Assembly (NCBI GenBank): GCA_902790905.1
Contig: CADATO010000003.1
Span: forward strand, 19,156 to 83,155
Source of the DNA: an uncultured Eubacteriales bacterium
GTDB taxonomy: Bacteria > Bacillota > Clostridia > Peptostreptococcales > Anaerovoracaceae
Length of the DNA: 64,000 nucleotides
Direction of reading: 5' to 3'
The position numbers and the translations under genes were made by a program. Shown here piece after piece: positions 25,314-33,298 of the stretch. The notes below the pieces were generated by a model, which made no database searches, had not been told where the DNA came from, and worked only from the letters and a program-made list of their open reading frames with translations. Position 1 is the first letter of the stretch. The number at the start of each line of letters is the position of its first letter.

Positions 25314-27671
25314 ATGAAGAAGGATAAGTACAGAAAAATGGCGGTGGCCGCTGACGAGATCAACACGCCGGCTGCAGAAGAGAACAAAGCGGCTGCCGAA
25401 GCCGTCACAGGGGCGGACAGCATCAGCGATTACGCGGCGGAAGAGGTGGCGGCAGCCACAGCAGCGAAGGGCCGCGAGCGTTTTGGTGCGCTGAAAAGAG
25501 CCCGCCGCGCAAAGGCGCGCCGCGGGGACAGAAAGCCGAGCCGGGCGGTCCGCAAAAGGGCGCGGCGCATCCATTCGTTCAGAGAACCGCGGACGGCGGC
25601 CGGGCGATTCTTCTACAGAAGAGTGCACAACTTCCTCGGGGTCTCGTTCGCAACGGCATTCCTGATCGTGCTCCTGACCGAAACGCTGGCCAGGCAGACG
25701 GTCTACGGCGGCGTGGCGTTCCTTGTGATGCATCCGCTGGTCTTCCTGATCAACGTGCTGATCGTGTTCACGACGATCTCGCTGGCGATGTTCTTCCGGC
25801 GCAAGATGTTCTTCTACATCGTACTGTCGGCGCTCTGGACCGGCTTTGGCATCGTGAACGGCATCATCCTCTCGCAGCGCATGACGCCTCTTACGACGCA
25901 CGATGTCACGGAACTGCGGGATGGCCTTTCGATCGCAACAAACTATTTCTCGACGAAGCAGCTCGTGATGCTGGGGGCAGGGGCGGCGCTGCTGGTGCTG
26001 ATCCTGCTGGTTCTGTTCATCAGGCTGCCGAAGGTGCACGAGAAGATCCACTATCAGCGGGCACTGGTCACGTATCTGATCATCTTTGTCATCGGATTTG
26101 GCAGCGTGCTCGGCGGCATGCGGGTCGGCATCCTCGACACGTTCTTCCCGAACCTGGCGTACGGCTACCGGGACAATGGATTTAACTACTGCTTCCTTGC
26201 GACCTGGCTCGACCAGGGCATCCGCAAGCCCAGCCATTATTCGGCGCATTCGATCAACAACATCTTTACGATCGACGAGCGCAACACGACGGTGCCGGGC
26301 AGACTGCCGGCGTATTCGGTAGACGGGACGCCGCTGACCGGAACAGAAGACGGGGCAGCGGTCACAACGGACGGCGCTGCGGCCACCACGACGGCGGCAC
26401 AGCCCGCACAGAGCGATTCCGGGAAGTACCCGAACATTATCGTCGTACAGCTCGAGTCCTTCATGGACCCGACGATCATCAAGGGGCTGAAGTGCTCGCA
26501 GGACCCGATGCCCAACTTCCGCAGATTGTCGGAACAATACTCTTCCGGCAGACTGCAGGTGCCCGCGATGGGGGCAGGCACGGCGAACACGGAGCTCGAG
26601 CTCATGACGGGCCTCAGCGTCAAGTTCTTCGGACCGGGCGAATACCCGCACAAGACGATCCTGCGCGAGGAGACCTGCGAGTCGATCCCGTACGATCTCA
26701 AACTTTACGGTTACACCAGCCACGCGATCCACAACCACCGCGGGGCGTTCTACGGGCGCAACAAAGTCTATCCCAACCTCGGCTTTGACACCTTCACGAG
26801 CCTCGAGTACATGAACGGCATCACCAAAACGCCGAAAAACTGGGCGAAGGACGACGTGCTGCCGGAGCAGATCTTCAACGCGCTCAATTCGACGGAGGGG
26901 CAGGACTATGTCTTCTGCATTTCGGTGCAGGGGCACGGCAAGTACCCGACGATGCGGCTTCTGTCCGACCCGAACATCTTTGTCAGCGGCATCGCGGATG
27001 AAGAACTCCGCCTCCAGTGGGAGTACTTCGCCAACCAGGTCTACGAGATGGACCAGTTCGTCGGGGCGCTGACCGATCAGCTGCGCGACTTCGACGAAGA
27101 CACGATCGTCATCTTCTACGGTGATCACATGCCGGCGCTGACCAACATCTCCGAGGAAACGCTCTCCGACGGCCGCAACATCTACCAGACCGACTACGTC
27201 ATCTGGAGCAACTTCGATATGCCGGAAGAGGATATGGATCTGTACGCCTATCAGGCGGGGGCGGTCATGCTGGACCGCATCGGGCTGCACAACGGCACGC
27301 TGGTGACGTTCCACCAGAACCACCGCGAGGATGCGAACTACCTCGACGAGCTCAAGGCGCTGCAGTACGACATGCTCTACGGCAAGCGGTTCATCTACGA
27401 CGGGGAATCGCCCTTCTACCCGACCACGCTCAAGATGGGCGTCAAGGACATCAGGATCCTTAGCGTTGAGAAGATCGGCGACAAGCACTACATCAAGGGC
27501 GAGAACTTCACCGAATACAGCAAGGTCAACCTCGACGGGGAGATCCTGGACACGAAATATGTCAGTCCCTCACTGCTCGAACTGAATGAAGAAGTGGATC
27601 CATCAGCGGTCGCACGCATGAAGATCAGCCAGGTGGAGAAGAACAACGAGATCCTGAGTACAACGGAGTAA
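25314..27671 (+). CDS. LTA synthase family membrane phosphotransferase
   Basis: LtaS-like enzyme of 785 residues that would transfer glycerol-phosphate or a similar group to a glycan outside the membrane. A basic cytoplasmic region of about 90 residues leads to five TM helices (about 105-290) and an external sulfatase-fold domain. Metal and catalytic landmarks are VVQLESF (about 388), GAGTANTELE with the nucleophilic-type threonine (about 423), FYGDHMP (about 603) and SVQGHGKYP. A Thr/Ala-rich linker precedes the domain, and a small C-terminal IPT-like segment follows it. Substrate specificity (lipoteichoic acid or other) is not determined. Confidence 0.85.
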   Translation: MKKDKYRKMAVAADEINTPAAEENKAAAEAVTGADSISDYAAEEVAAATAAKGRERFGALKRARRAKARRGDRKPSRAVRKRARRIHSFREPRTAAGRFFYRRVHNFLGVSFATAFLIVLLTETLARQTVYGGVAFLVMHPLVFLINVLIVFTTISLAMFFRRKMFFYIVLSALWTGFGIVNGIILSQRMTPLTTHDVTELRDGLSIATNYFSTKQLVMLGAGAALLVLILLVLFIRLPKVHEKIHYQRALVTYLIIFVIGFGSVLGGMRVGILDTFFPNLAYGYRDNGFNYCFLATWLDQGIRKPSHYSAHSINNIFTIDERNTTVPGRLPAYSVDGTPLTGTEDGAAVTTDGAAATTTAAQPAQSDSGKYPNIIVVQLESFMDPTIIKGLKCSQDPMPNFRRLSEQYSSGRLQVPAMGAGTANTELELMTGLSVKFFGPGEYPHKTILREETCESIPYDLKLYGYTSHAIHNHRGAFYGRNKVYPNLGFDTFTSLEYMNGITKTPKNWAKDDVLPEQIFNALNSTEGQDYVFCISVQGHGKYPTMRLLSDPNIFVSGIADEELRLQWEYFANQVYEMDQFVGALTDQLRDFDEDTIVIFYGDHMPALTNISEETLSDGRNIYQTDYVIWSNFDMPEEDMDLYAYQAGAVMLDRIGLHNGTLVTFHQNHREDANYLDELKALQYDMLYGKRFIYDGESPFYPTTLKMGVKDIRILSVEKIGDKHYIKGENFTEYSKVNLDGEILDTKYVSPSLLELNEEVDPSAVARMKISQVEKNNEILSTTE

Positions 27672-27675
27672 TACT

Positions 27676-28242
27676 ATGCCCGGACGCATTGAAACCGACA
27701 GACTGATACTCGAAACATGGACGCCCAAGGACGCCCCAGCGCTCTACGCGTACGCAAAGAACCCGAACGTCGGGCCTAACGCCGGCTGGAAACCGCACGC
27801 GGACGTCCGTGAGTCAAAGCGCATCATCAAGACGATCTTCAGCGCGAAAGACACCTGGAAGATCGTATGGAAAGAGAACGGCGAGGTCATCGGCAGCATC
27901 GGTCTGGATGACGACCGGCGCCGTCCCGGCATCCCCTCGCGCGAACTCGGGTACTCTCTGGCGGAACCCTACTGGGGCCGCGGCATCATGACCGAGGCCG
28001 GCAAGGCGGTGCTGCGGTACGGATTTGAGAATCTGCACCTTGCGATCATCTCGATCCAGACCGCTGTGTCGAATGTGCGCTCGCAGAGCGTCATCCGCAA
28101 GCTGGGCTTCCATCCCGAAGGCATGGAACGCATGTGCTACCGCATCTACGACGGCACGACCGTGGACGAGTACGTGTTCTCGATGCTCCGCTCCGAATGG
28201 GAGTCTCTCTATCTCGATCCGGACGCTACTTCAGAATGCTGA
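27676..28242 (+). CDS. GNAT family N-acetyltransferase (RimJ/RimL type)
   Basis: A 188-residue acetyltransferase. IETDRLILETWTPKDAPALYAYAKNPNV at the start is typical of the RimJ/RimL group. An acetyl-CoA-binding segment (ELGYSLAEPYWGRGIMTEA) is near 96-114, and SQSVIRKLGFHPEG near 144. The target could be a ribosomal protein N-terminus or a small molecule. The start is 4 bases after the LTA-synthase-like stop. The 3' end overlaps the converging asparaginase gene by 17 bases, so this is the end of the plus-strand block. Confidence 0.88.
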   Translation: MPGRIETDRLILETWTPKDAPALYAYAKNPNVGPNAGWKPHADVRESKRIIKTIFSAKDTWKIVWKENGEVIGSIGLDDDRRRPGIPSRELGYSLAEPYWGRGIMTEAGKAVLRYGFENLHLAIISIQTAVSNVRSQSVIRKLGFHPEGMERMCYRIYDGTTVDEYVFSMLRSEWESLYLDPDATSEC

Positions 28243-29239
28243 ACGGTACCGTATCGAAAGCGATCGGCGTATAGAACGCCTTCTTGAACTCTTCGCGCGG
28301 AAGGTCAAGCCCAAGCAGCCACATCAGTTTTGTGACGGCTGCTTCTGTTGTCATATCATAAGCCTGCAGCAGATCGTAGCGCTCCATCGCTTCGTGGCCG
28401 ACTTCGTACGTCGCCAGGTCGCTGCCCTCCATCGCCACCTGCGTGGAGATGACGACGATGCAGCCTTTGTTCGCGAGGGTTTGCATACGGTCCATGAAGT
28501 TCCGGTGCTCCGGGAAGGGCAGGCCGCCCACGCCGTATGTCTCGATGACAACGGCTTTGTAATGATCCGCGACGTAGTCCAGCACGCCCGGATCCATCCC
28601 GGGAATCAGCTTGAGCAGGAAGACTTCCGGCACCATCTTGTCGTAGAACTTAAGCGGTGCCATGGAGGGCTCCGGAACAACGTACCGCAGGACGCGGCCG
28701 CCGTCGATCGAAGCGACTTCCGGATAGTTGATGCTCGAAAACGCATAGTAACTCTTGGATCTTGTCTTGCGGGCGCGGGTGCCGACGATCGCGCTGCCGG
28801 AGAATACCAGGAACACACCGCGCACACCGTCTTCGCAGGCGAAGCGGATGCTGTCGAGCAGGTTTTTCTTCGCGTCGGTGACTTCATCCATCAGCGGCTT
28901 CTGCGAACCGGTCAGCACGATCGGCTTGTCCGGATTCTGGATGAGGTAGGAAAGCGCCGATGACGTGTACGCCATGGTGTCCGTCCCATGGGTGATGACA
29001 AACCCGTCGTAATCGTGATAGTGCTCCTTGATCGTTTTCGCCATCAGCAGCCAGTGCTCGGGCTGCATGTTGGTGCTGTCAAGACGCAGCAGCTCCATGC
29101 AGTCGATGGTGCAGAATCCGATCAGGTCCGTCATGCTGCCGAGGATATCTTCCGGCGAGACGGAAGGCGCCAGGCCATTGCCAGTGTTCTTGCTGGCGAT
29201 GGTGCCGCCGGTGGTGATGAGTAACAGTTTCTTTTTCAT
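28226..29239 (-). CDS. ansA: L-asparaginase, type I (cytosolic)
   Basis: Hydrolyses asparagine to aspartate and ammonia. 337 residues from ATG 29239. The first catalytic threonine lies in LLITTGGTIASK and the second, with its aspartate, in ITHGTDTMAYT near 88. TGSQKPLMDEVTDAKKN is a further family segment. No signal peptide, so cytosolic. A longer open frame upstream is an antisense shadow of the neighbouring gene; family alignment and the MKKKLLLITTGG start decide the ATG. Confidence 0.92.
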   Translation of the reverse strand: MKKKLLLITTGGTIASKNTGNGLAPSVSPEDILGSMTDLIGFCTIDCMELLRLDSTNMQPEHWLLMAKTIKEHYHDYDGFVITHGTDTMAYTSSALSYLIQNPDKPIVLTGSQKPLMDEVTDAKKNLLDSIRFACEDGVRGVFLVFSGSAIVGTRARKTRSKSYYAFSSINYPEVASIDGGRVLRYVVPEPSMAPLKFYDKMVPEVFLLKLIPGMDPGVLDYVADHYKAVVIETYGVGGLPFPEHRNFMDRMQTLANKGCIVVISTQVAMEGSDLATYEVGHEAMERYDLLQAYDMTTEAAVTKLMWLLGLDLPREEFKKAFYTPIAFDTVPFSILK

Positions 29240-29368
29240 AGCATCGCTCTTTCGTGTTCCTGCCTGCAGTTTTTTATCATTATACATGATTGGCGGGCTT
29301 GCAGAAAGCAAGATGTATGCCGCACAGAAATGTGGTAGAATGCAGGCGTTGGATAGGATGCAAAAAGA

Positions 29369-30178
29369 ATGACTGCAGAAAGAAAGCGCGAAAAGAGAAA
29401 TACCGAAGAGAGACTGCCGCACCGCACGGCCGGGCAGCTTGCAGGTATCTCTTTGCGTATCCTGCGGGCGCAGATTGTCGTGACGTTCGGGCTGACGCTG
29501 GTGTATCTGGCGAACCTTGGCGTTGCGCCGTGGGACATGCTGGCGATCGGCATCTCTTATCACACGCCGCTGCAGTACGGCACGGCGCTGAATGTGGTCG
29601 GGATCTGTGTCATCCTGGCGGATGTGTTCCTGCGCGAGAAGATCGGCCTGTCGACGATTCAGGATGTGCTGCTCAGCGGTTGGATCATTGATCTGTGGAC
29701 ATTCCTGTTCCGGCGGATCGGTGTGGCCGATGTCCTGCTGGGTATCAGCGGGAACGCCGACGCGGCCGGCGGGTTTGCTGCGTGGTTTACTGACCTTCCG
29801 GATGCCGGCGCCATTGCGCTGCGCATCGGACTCTTCGTTGCCGGTATTCTGATCTTCTGTCTGGGTCAGCTGATGGTTCAGAGCATGGCCATGGGTGCCG
29901 GTCCGCGCGATACACTCGTGCTGGGGCTCGGCCGCAAAGTGCCGAAGGTGCCGATCGGCGCGGTGACGTGGGGGATGCTCGCGCTCGTATTCGCCATCGG
30001 GCTGCTGCTCGGCGGTCCGGTGGGCCTCGGGACGATCGGTGCGGTCTTCGGGATGAGCCTCGGGCAGCAGCTGATGTGCCGGATTTTTCATTTCGAACCG
30101 CGCGCCGTGCGGCACGAGAATGCCATTGAAACACTGCATAGCGTGCGGGGAACCGGAGATGAAAGAACAGCAATGTGA
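29369..30178 (+). CDS. YczE/YitT-family membrane protein
   Basis: A 269-residue integral membrane protein with about five helices. The motif LGVAPWDMLAIGISY near 48-62 and the later MGAGPRDTLVLGLGRKV (about 173-189) are hallmarks of the YczE/YyaS family. Function is not established in general. It faces away from the asparaginase gene across a 129-base gap. No operon partner is evident. Confidence 0.8.
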   Translation: MTAERKREKRNTEERLPHRTAGQLAGISLRILRAQIVVTFGLTLVYLANLGVAPWDMLAIGISYHTPLQYGTALNVVGICVILADVFLREKIGLSTIQDVLLSGWIIDLWTFLFRRIGVADVLLGISGNADAAGGFAAWFTDLPDAGAIALRIGLFVAGILIFCLGQLMVQSMAMGAGPRDTLVLGLGRKVPKVPIGAVTWGMLALVFAIGLLLGGPVGLGTIGAVFGMSLGQQLMCRIFHFEPRAVRHENAIETLHSVRGTGDERTAM

Positions 30179-30205
30179 CGCTGTCTGGAATTTCTTATAT
30201 GCAAG

Positions 30206-30235
30206 TTCACAATCTGATAGTAGAATGACTATGAT
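30206..30235 (+). promoter_or_regulatory. Promoter candidate before the DUF3048 gene
   Basis: TTCACA (30206-30211) and TATGAT (30230-30235) are 18 bases apart, about 30 bases before the ATG at 30271. An AGAGAGGAAACG ribosome site lies between. Confidence 0.5.
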
Positions 30236-30270
30236 AGGTTAATCATCGACAGAGAGGAAACGCAAAGGAT

Positions 30271-31491
30271 ATGTGGAATCAAAGAAAAAGATGGGGTGTT
30301 GTAATAGCAGCGATTCTTCTGGCAGTTGTGTTGACGGGGCCGGATGTATACGCGGCGTCAGATGAGACTTCAGCGGATGTTGCCGCTGTACCGATTGGAA
30401 ACGGAGCAAGAATGGTAACAGAAGAAGGTTACCTGAAATTGCACCCGCCTGTTGTTTATAACCCTCTGACGGGTATTGAAGGGTACAACGAAGCAGCTGT
30501 TGGCAAGAGGCCGATCGCGCTTGTTGTTGAGAATGATCCAAAAGCGAGACCGCAATGGGGAATTGATGATCCGGAAAAATCACCGGACATTATTCTGGAG
30601 GGAGAGATGGAAGGCGGTGAAACCAGAACACTTTGGTTTTACGCAGATATGAATTCTCTTCCGTCTCAAGTCGGACCCTTGAGGAGCGCCAGACCGCCTT
30701 ATGTCCGTTTTTCAGAACTGTTTGATGCTATCTTCGTTCACTGTGGATTCAGCCGAACGACCTGGGACTATACAGGGGCAGATACTGTTTTTGAGGAAGA
30801 TCAGGTGGACCATATCGATATGCTCCATTATGATAATGCAACAGGCGTATTTGACCGGGATTACACCAGGACAAGTATGCTGGAACATACGGCATTCCTG
30901 CGGGGAGAACGAGTTGCGGATACAGTTGCAGCTTTTGGCTTCCGTACGGATGCAGATCTTTCCCGTTACACGGTTTTTGAGTTCCGGCGGAATGAGGAAC
31001 CGGCCGAACCGGAAACTTTTGCCGGCTTAGCCGGGGCTGCAAATGCAGCGGTTGCTGCTTACCTGGCACCACCGGAAGAGCCTGAGGAACCGGCGGGCAC
31101 GCCCTGCCGGACTATCGACTGTACGTTCTCTTCAGCGACTGACACACGACATTTTGAGTATTCCGAAGCAGACGGAATGTATCATACACAGGACTACTAT
31201 ACAGATGTCGCGCGGACAAATGTACTGATCCTGTTTGATACAACCCAGTATATCAGTAAGGCGGATTACTGGGGCGCAGGACAGGAAGAACTGTATTGCG
31301 ATTATCTGTTTACGGGCGGAACCGGGAAGCTTGCCAGCGCCGGGAAGGTAGAGGATATTACCTGGGCCGTAGAGAACGGAAAAATCGTGCTCAGGAATCA
31401 GGACGGCGAGCCGGCTCTGCTGACGCCCGGGAAGACATGGATTGGTTGGTGCTCCGGGAATAAAGGCGGGAGTGCGACGACAGCGGAATAG
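30271..31491 (+). CDS. DUF3048 (YerB-like) exported protein
   Basis: A 406-residue secreted or membrane-attached protein. A signal peptide (residues 1-29, ending PDVYAAS) is followed by two DUF3048 regions: KRPIALVVENDPKARPQWGI...PSQVGPLRSARP in the first half, and the ADYWGAGQEELYCDYLFTGG region with GKTWIGW near the end in the second. No lipobox cysteine is seen. The family (YerB in Bacillus) has no firm function. It opens the AT-richer cell-envelope group, with its own promoter. Confidence 0.82.
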   Translation: MWNQRKRWGVVIAAILLAVVLTGPDVYAASDETSADVAAVPIGNGARMVTEEGYLKLHPPVVYNPLTGIEGYNEAAVGKRPIALVVENDPKARPQWGIDDPEKSPDIILEGEMEGGETRTLWFYADMNSLPSQVGPLRSARPPYVRFSELFDAIFVHCGFSRTTWDYTGADTVFEEDQVDHIDMLHYDNATGVFDRDYTRTSMLEHTAFLRGERVADTVAAFGFRTDADLSRYTVFEFRRNEEPAEPETFAGLAGAANAAVAAYLAPPEEPEEPAGTPCRTIDCTFSSATDTRHFEYSEADGMYHTQDYYTDVARTNVLILFDTTQYISKADYWGAGQEELYCDYLFTGGTGKLASAGKVEDITWAVENGKIVLRNQDGEPALLTPGKTWIGWCSGNKGGSATTAE

Positions 31492-31550
31492 CAAAAAAGT
31501 GCTTGCGGCTTGAAAGGAATGGCAATCATTATTCAAATGTGCTAATATAA

Positions 31551-31578
31551 TTAGTTGGAGAAGTGTTCCCTGTATAAT
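31551..31578 (+). promoter_or_regulatory. Weak promoter candidate before the L,D-transpeptidase gene
   Basis: A perfect TATAAT (31573-31578) lies 40 bases before the TTG start. The best -35 is TTAGTT (31551-31556) at 16 bases, which is weak. Confidence 0.4.
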
Positions 31579-31617
31579 TACTAGTTCTTTGGCCAGAATA
31601 AAGAGAGGTGCAAACAA

Positions 31618-33108
31618 TTGTTAAAACAGATAGGGTTGAAATCGAGTGCAGTCAGAGTACTTCTGGTATTAGTCCTTTCCATCTGTGTGTTGGCGATGGC
31701 AGACGTGAAATCCGTTTACGCGGACAGTGAGACTCTGGACCAGCAGCCCGTTTCGTGGACGGAGGAAGAACCGGGGGAGGATGAGCCGGCGGTCAGTATC
31801 AGCGATGCTGAAATCACAGGGATTCTCGCCAGTTATGACTACACGGGCAGCGCAATCACTCCGGAACCGACAGTCAAGATCGGAACAACCGTACTGGCGA
31901 AGGATACCGACTATAATGTTTCTTACAGCAATAACACAGAAGCAGGCACAGCAACGGTTACGATCACGGGTATCGGGGCTTATGAAGGAACGAAGTCGGT
32001 TGATTTTCAGATTGTTCCAAAAGGCTGGTACTGGAGCAGCAAGGATAGCGAATGGTATTATTACCGCGATGGGTCTGCTGTTACAGATACATGGATAAAG
32101 GCCAAAAGTGGCGGGTGCTGGATGGATGGAAGCGGTAAACTCACCAGGAACAGGTGGATCCAATCCGGCGGTGCCTGGTATTACCTGAATGCAGATGGCT
32201 ATATGGCTGCAAACCAATGGGTTAAAACCAGCGGCGTCTGGTATTTTGTAGATGCAAACGGCAAAATGCAGACCAACCAGTGGAAAAAGAGCAATGGGAA
32301 ATGGTACTACCTGAAGAACACCGGCGCCATGGCTGCAAACCAGTGGATCAAGGCATCCGGCGGTTGGTGCTGGATGGGATCAGATGGTGTCATGGCAGCT
32401 AATAAGTGGATCAAAACCGGCGGTGCGTGGTATTACCTCAAGTCAGACGGCTACATGGCTGCCAATCAGTGGGTCAAAGCAAAAGGCGGCTGGTGCTGGA
32501 TGAGCGGCAGCGGCGCCATGGTAGCTAATAAGTGGATCAAAACTGGCGGCGCATGGTATTACCTCAAATCGGACGGCTATATGGCCGCAGGGCAGTGGGC
32601 TAAGTCGAACGGAAAATGGTGCTATTTACAGGGCACCGGGAAGATGGCTGCGGACAAGTGGCTCAAGACCGGGGGGCACTGGTATTATCTTGACTCGAAC
32701 GGTTATATGCGGACCGATCCGTATATTTTCATCAGTATCGATGAGCAGACTCTGTATTATTACAAAGATGGAAGCTGCTATCTCAAGACCCCGGTTGTCA
32801 CTGGCAAACTGTATGGCATCAAGTATCACGGGACTCCGACCGGCAACTACAGGATTCTGTCCAAACAGCGGAATACACATTTGAAAGGCGTGGAGGATGA
32901 CGGAAAAACGAAATATGATTCGTTCGTCAGATACTGGATGCCTTTCAGAGGTGATGGGTATGGGTTGCATGATGCTGATTGGAGAGGGTCTTTCGGCGGA
33001 ACGATCTATAAGTATTCCGGTTCTCACGGATGTGTCAACATGCCGGTGAGTGCTGCGGGCAAACTGTACAACCTCATTACTGTCGGCACGTTTGTTCGCA
33101 TCCAGTAA
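31618..33108 (+). CDS. L,D-transpeptidase (YkuD) with choline-binding-type repeats
   Basis: Secreted 496-residue cell-wall cross-linking enzyme. Parts: signal peptide to about 36 (VKSVYAD); an MBG/YDG-like beta domain (about 58-135, DYTGSAITPEPTVKIG); about eleven repeats of roughly 20 residues of the GWYY/WYYLKSDGYMAANQW type (about 138-362), as in choline-binding proteins; and a C-terminal YkuD domain with the catalytic motif SHGCVNMP near 470. The start is TTG, set by AGAGAGGTG 7 bases upstream. It would form 3-3 links in peptidoglycan. The repeats probably hold it on phosphocholine-bearing polymer, though some such repeats bind other glycans. Confidence 0.88.
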   Translation: MLKQIGLKSSAVRVLLVLVLSICVLAMADVKSVYADSETLDQQPVSWTEEEPGEDEPAVSISDAEITGILASYDYTGSAITPEPTVKIGTTVLAKDTDYNVSYSNNTEAGTATVTITGIGAYEGTKSVDFQIVPKGWYWSSKDSEWYYYRDGSAVTDTWIKAKSGGCWMDGSGKLTRNRWIQSGGAWYYLNADGYMAANQWVKTSGVWYFVDANGKMQTNQWKKSNGKWYYLKNTGAMAANQWIKASGGWCWMGSDGVMAANKWIKTGGAWYYLKSDGYMAANQWVKAKGGWCWMSGSGAMVANKWIKTGGAWYYLKSDGYMAAGQWAKSNGKWCYLQGTGKMAADKWLKTGGHWYYLDSNGYMRTDPYIFISIDEQTLYYYKDGSCYLKTPVVTGKLYGIKYHGTPTGNYRILSKQRNTHLKGVEDDGKTKYDSFVRYWMPFRGDGYGLHDADWRGSFGGTIYKYSGSHGCVNMPVSAAGKLYNLITVGTFVRIQ

Positions 33109-33138
33109 TAGGAAAGAACTGAGAGTTTAATGGTTTTG

Positions 33139-33172
33139 AAAGTAGACATGCATACCGCATGTCTACTTTTTT
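33139..33172 (+). terminator. Terminator of the L,D-transpeptidase gene
   Basis: The perfect stem GTAGACATGC/GCATGTCTAC, extended by AAA/TTT, has an ATACC loop and is followed by six T, 30 bases after the stop. Confidence 0.9.
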
Positions 33173-33188
33173 AGGACAGCGAAAGAAC

Positions 33189-33218
33189 TTGACGCGTCAT
33201 TGTATTGTTGGGTAAAAT
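33189..33218 (+). promoter_or_regulatory. Promoter of the glucosaminidase operon
   Basis: TTGACG (33189-33194) and TAAAAT (33213-33218) are 18 bases apart. The predicted transcript begins at about 33225, directly at the foot of a terminator-like hairpin. Confidence 0.65.
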
Positions 33219-33225
33219 AATAATG

Positions 33226-33276
33226 AACTGGTCCACTCTTTGTTTTTGTAGAAAAAACAAAGAGGACCGGTTTTTT
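33226..33276 (+). terminator. Terminator-like hairpin inside the leader of the glucosaminidase gene
   Basis: AACTGGTC and CTCTTTG pair with CAAAGAG and GACCGGTT (one wobble, a two-base bulge, a 15-base loop) and are followed by TTTTTT. The hairpin occupies essentially the whole leader between the promoter and the AAGGAG ribosome site. It looks like a conditional attenuator, or the end of a very short RNA of about 50 bases. Confidence 0.65.
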
Positions 33277-33298
33277 GGTAAGGAGAAGTACAGAAGAT

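Noticed and set aside
25311..27488. Long minus-strand open frame (about 725 codons) opposite the LTA-synthase-like gene
   Set aside because: It mirrors a clear family protein, has a biased charged composition with no recognisable domain, and arises from high GC at third codon positions.
29240..30139. N-terminal extension of the asparaginase frame by 300 codons
   Set aside because: The extension is antisense to the YczE-like gene; the enzyme homology starts at MKKKLLLITTGG.
32030..32710. Tandem DNA repeats in the L,D-transpeptidase gene as a mobile or CRISPR-like array
   Set aside because: The periodicity (about 60 bases) is that of the 20-residue choline-binding-type protein repeat; units diverge and there are no spacers.
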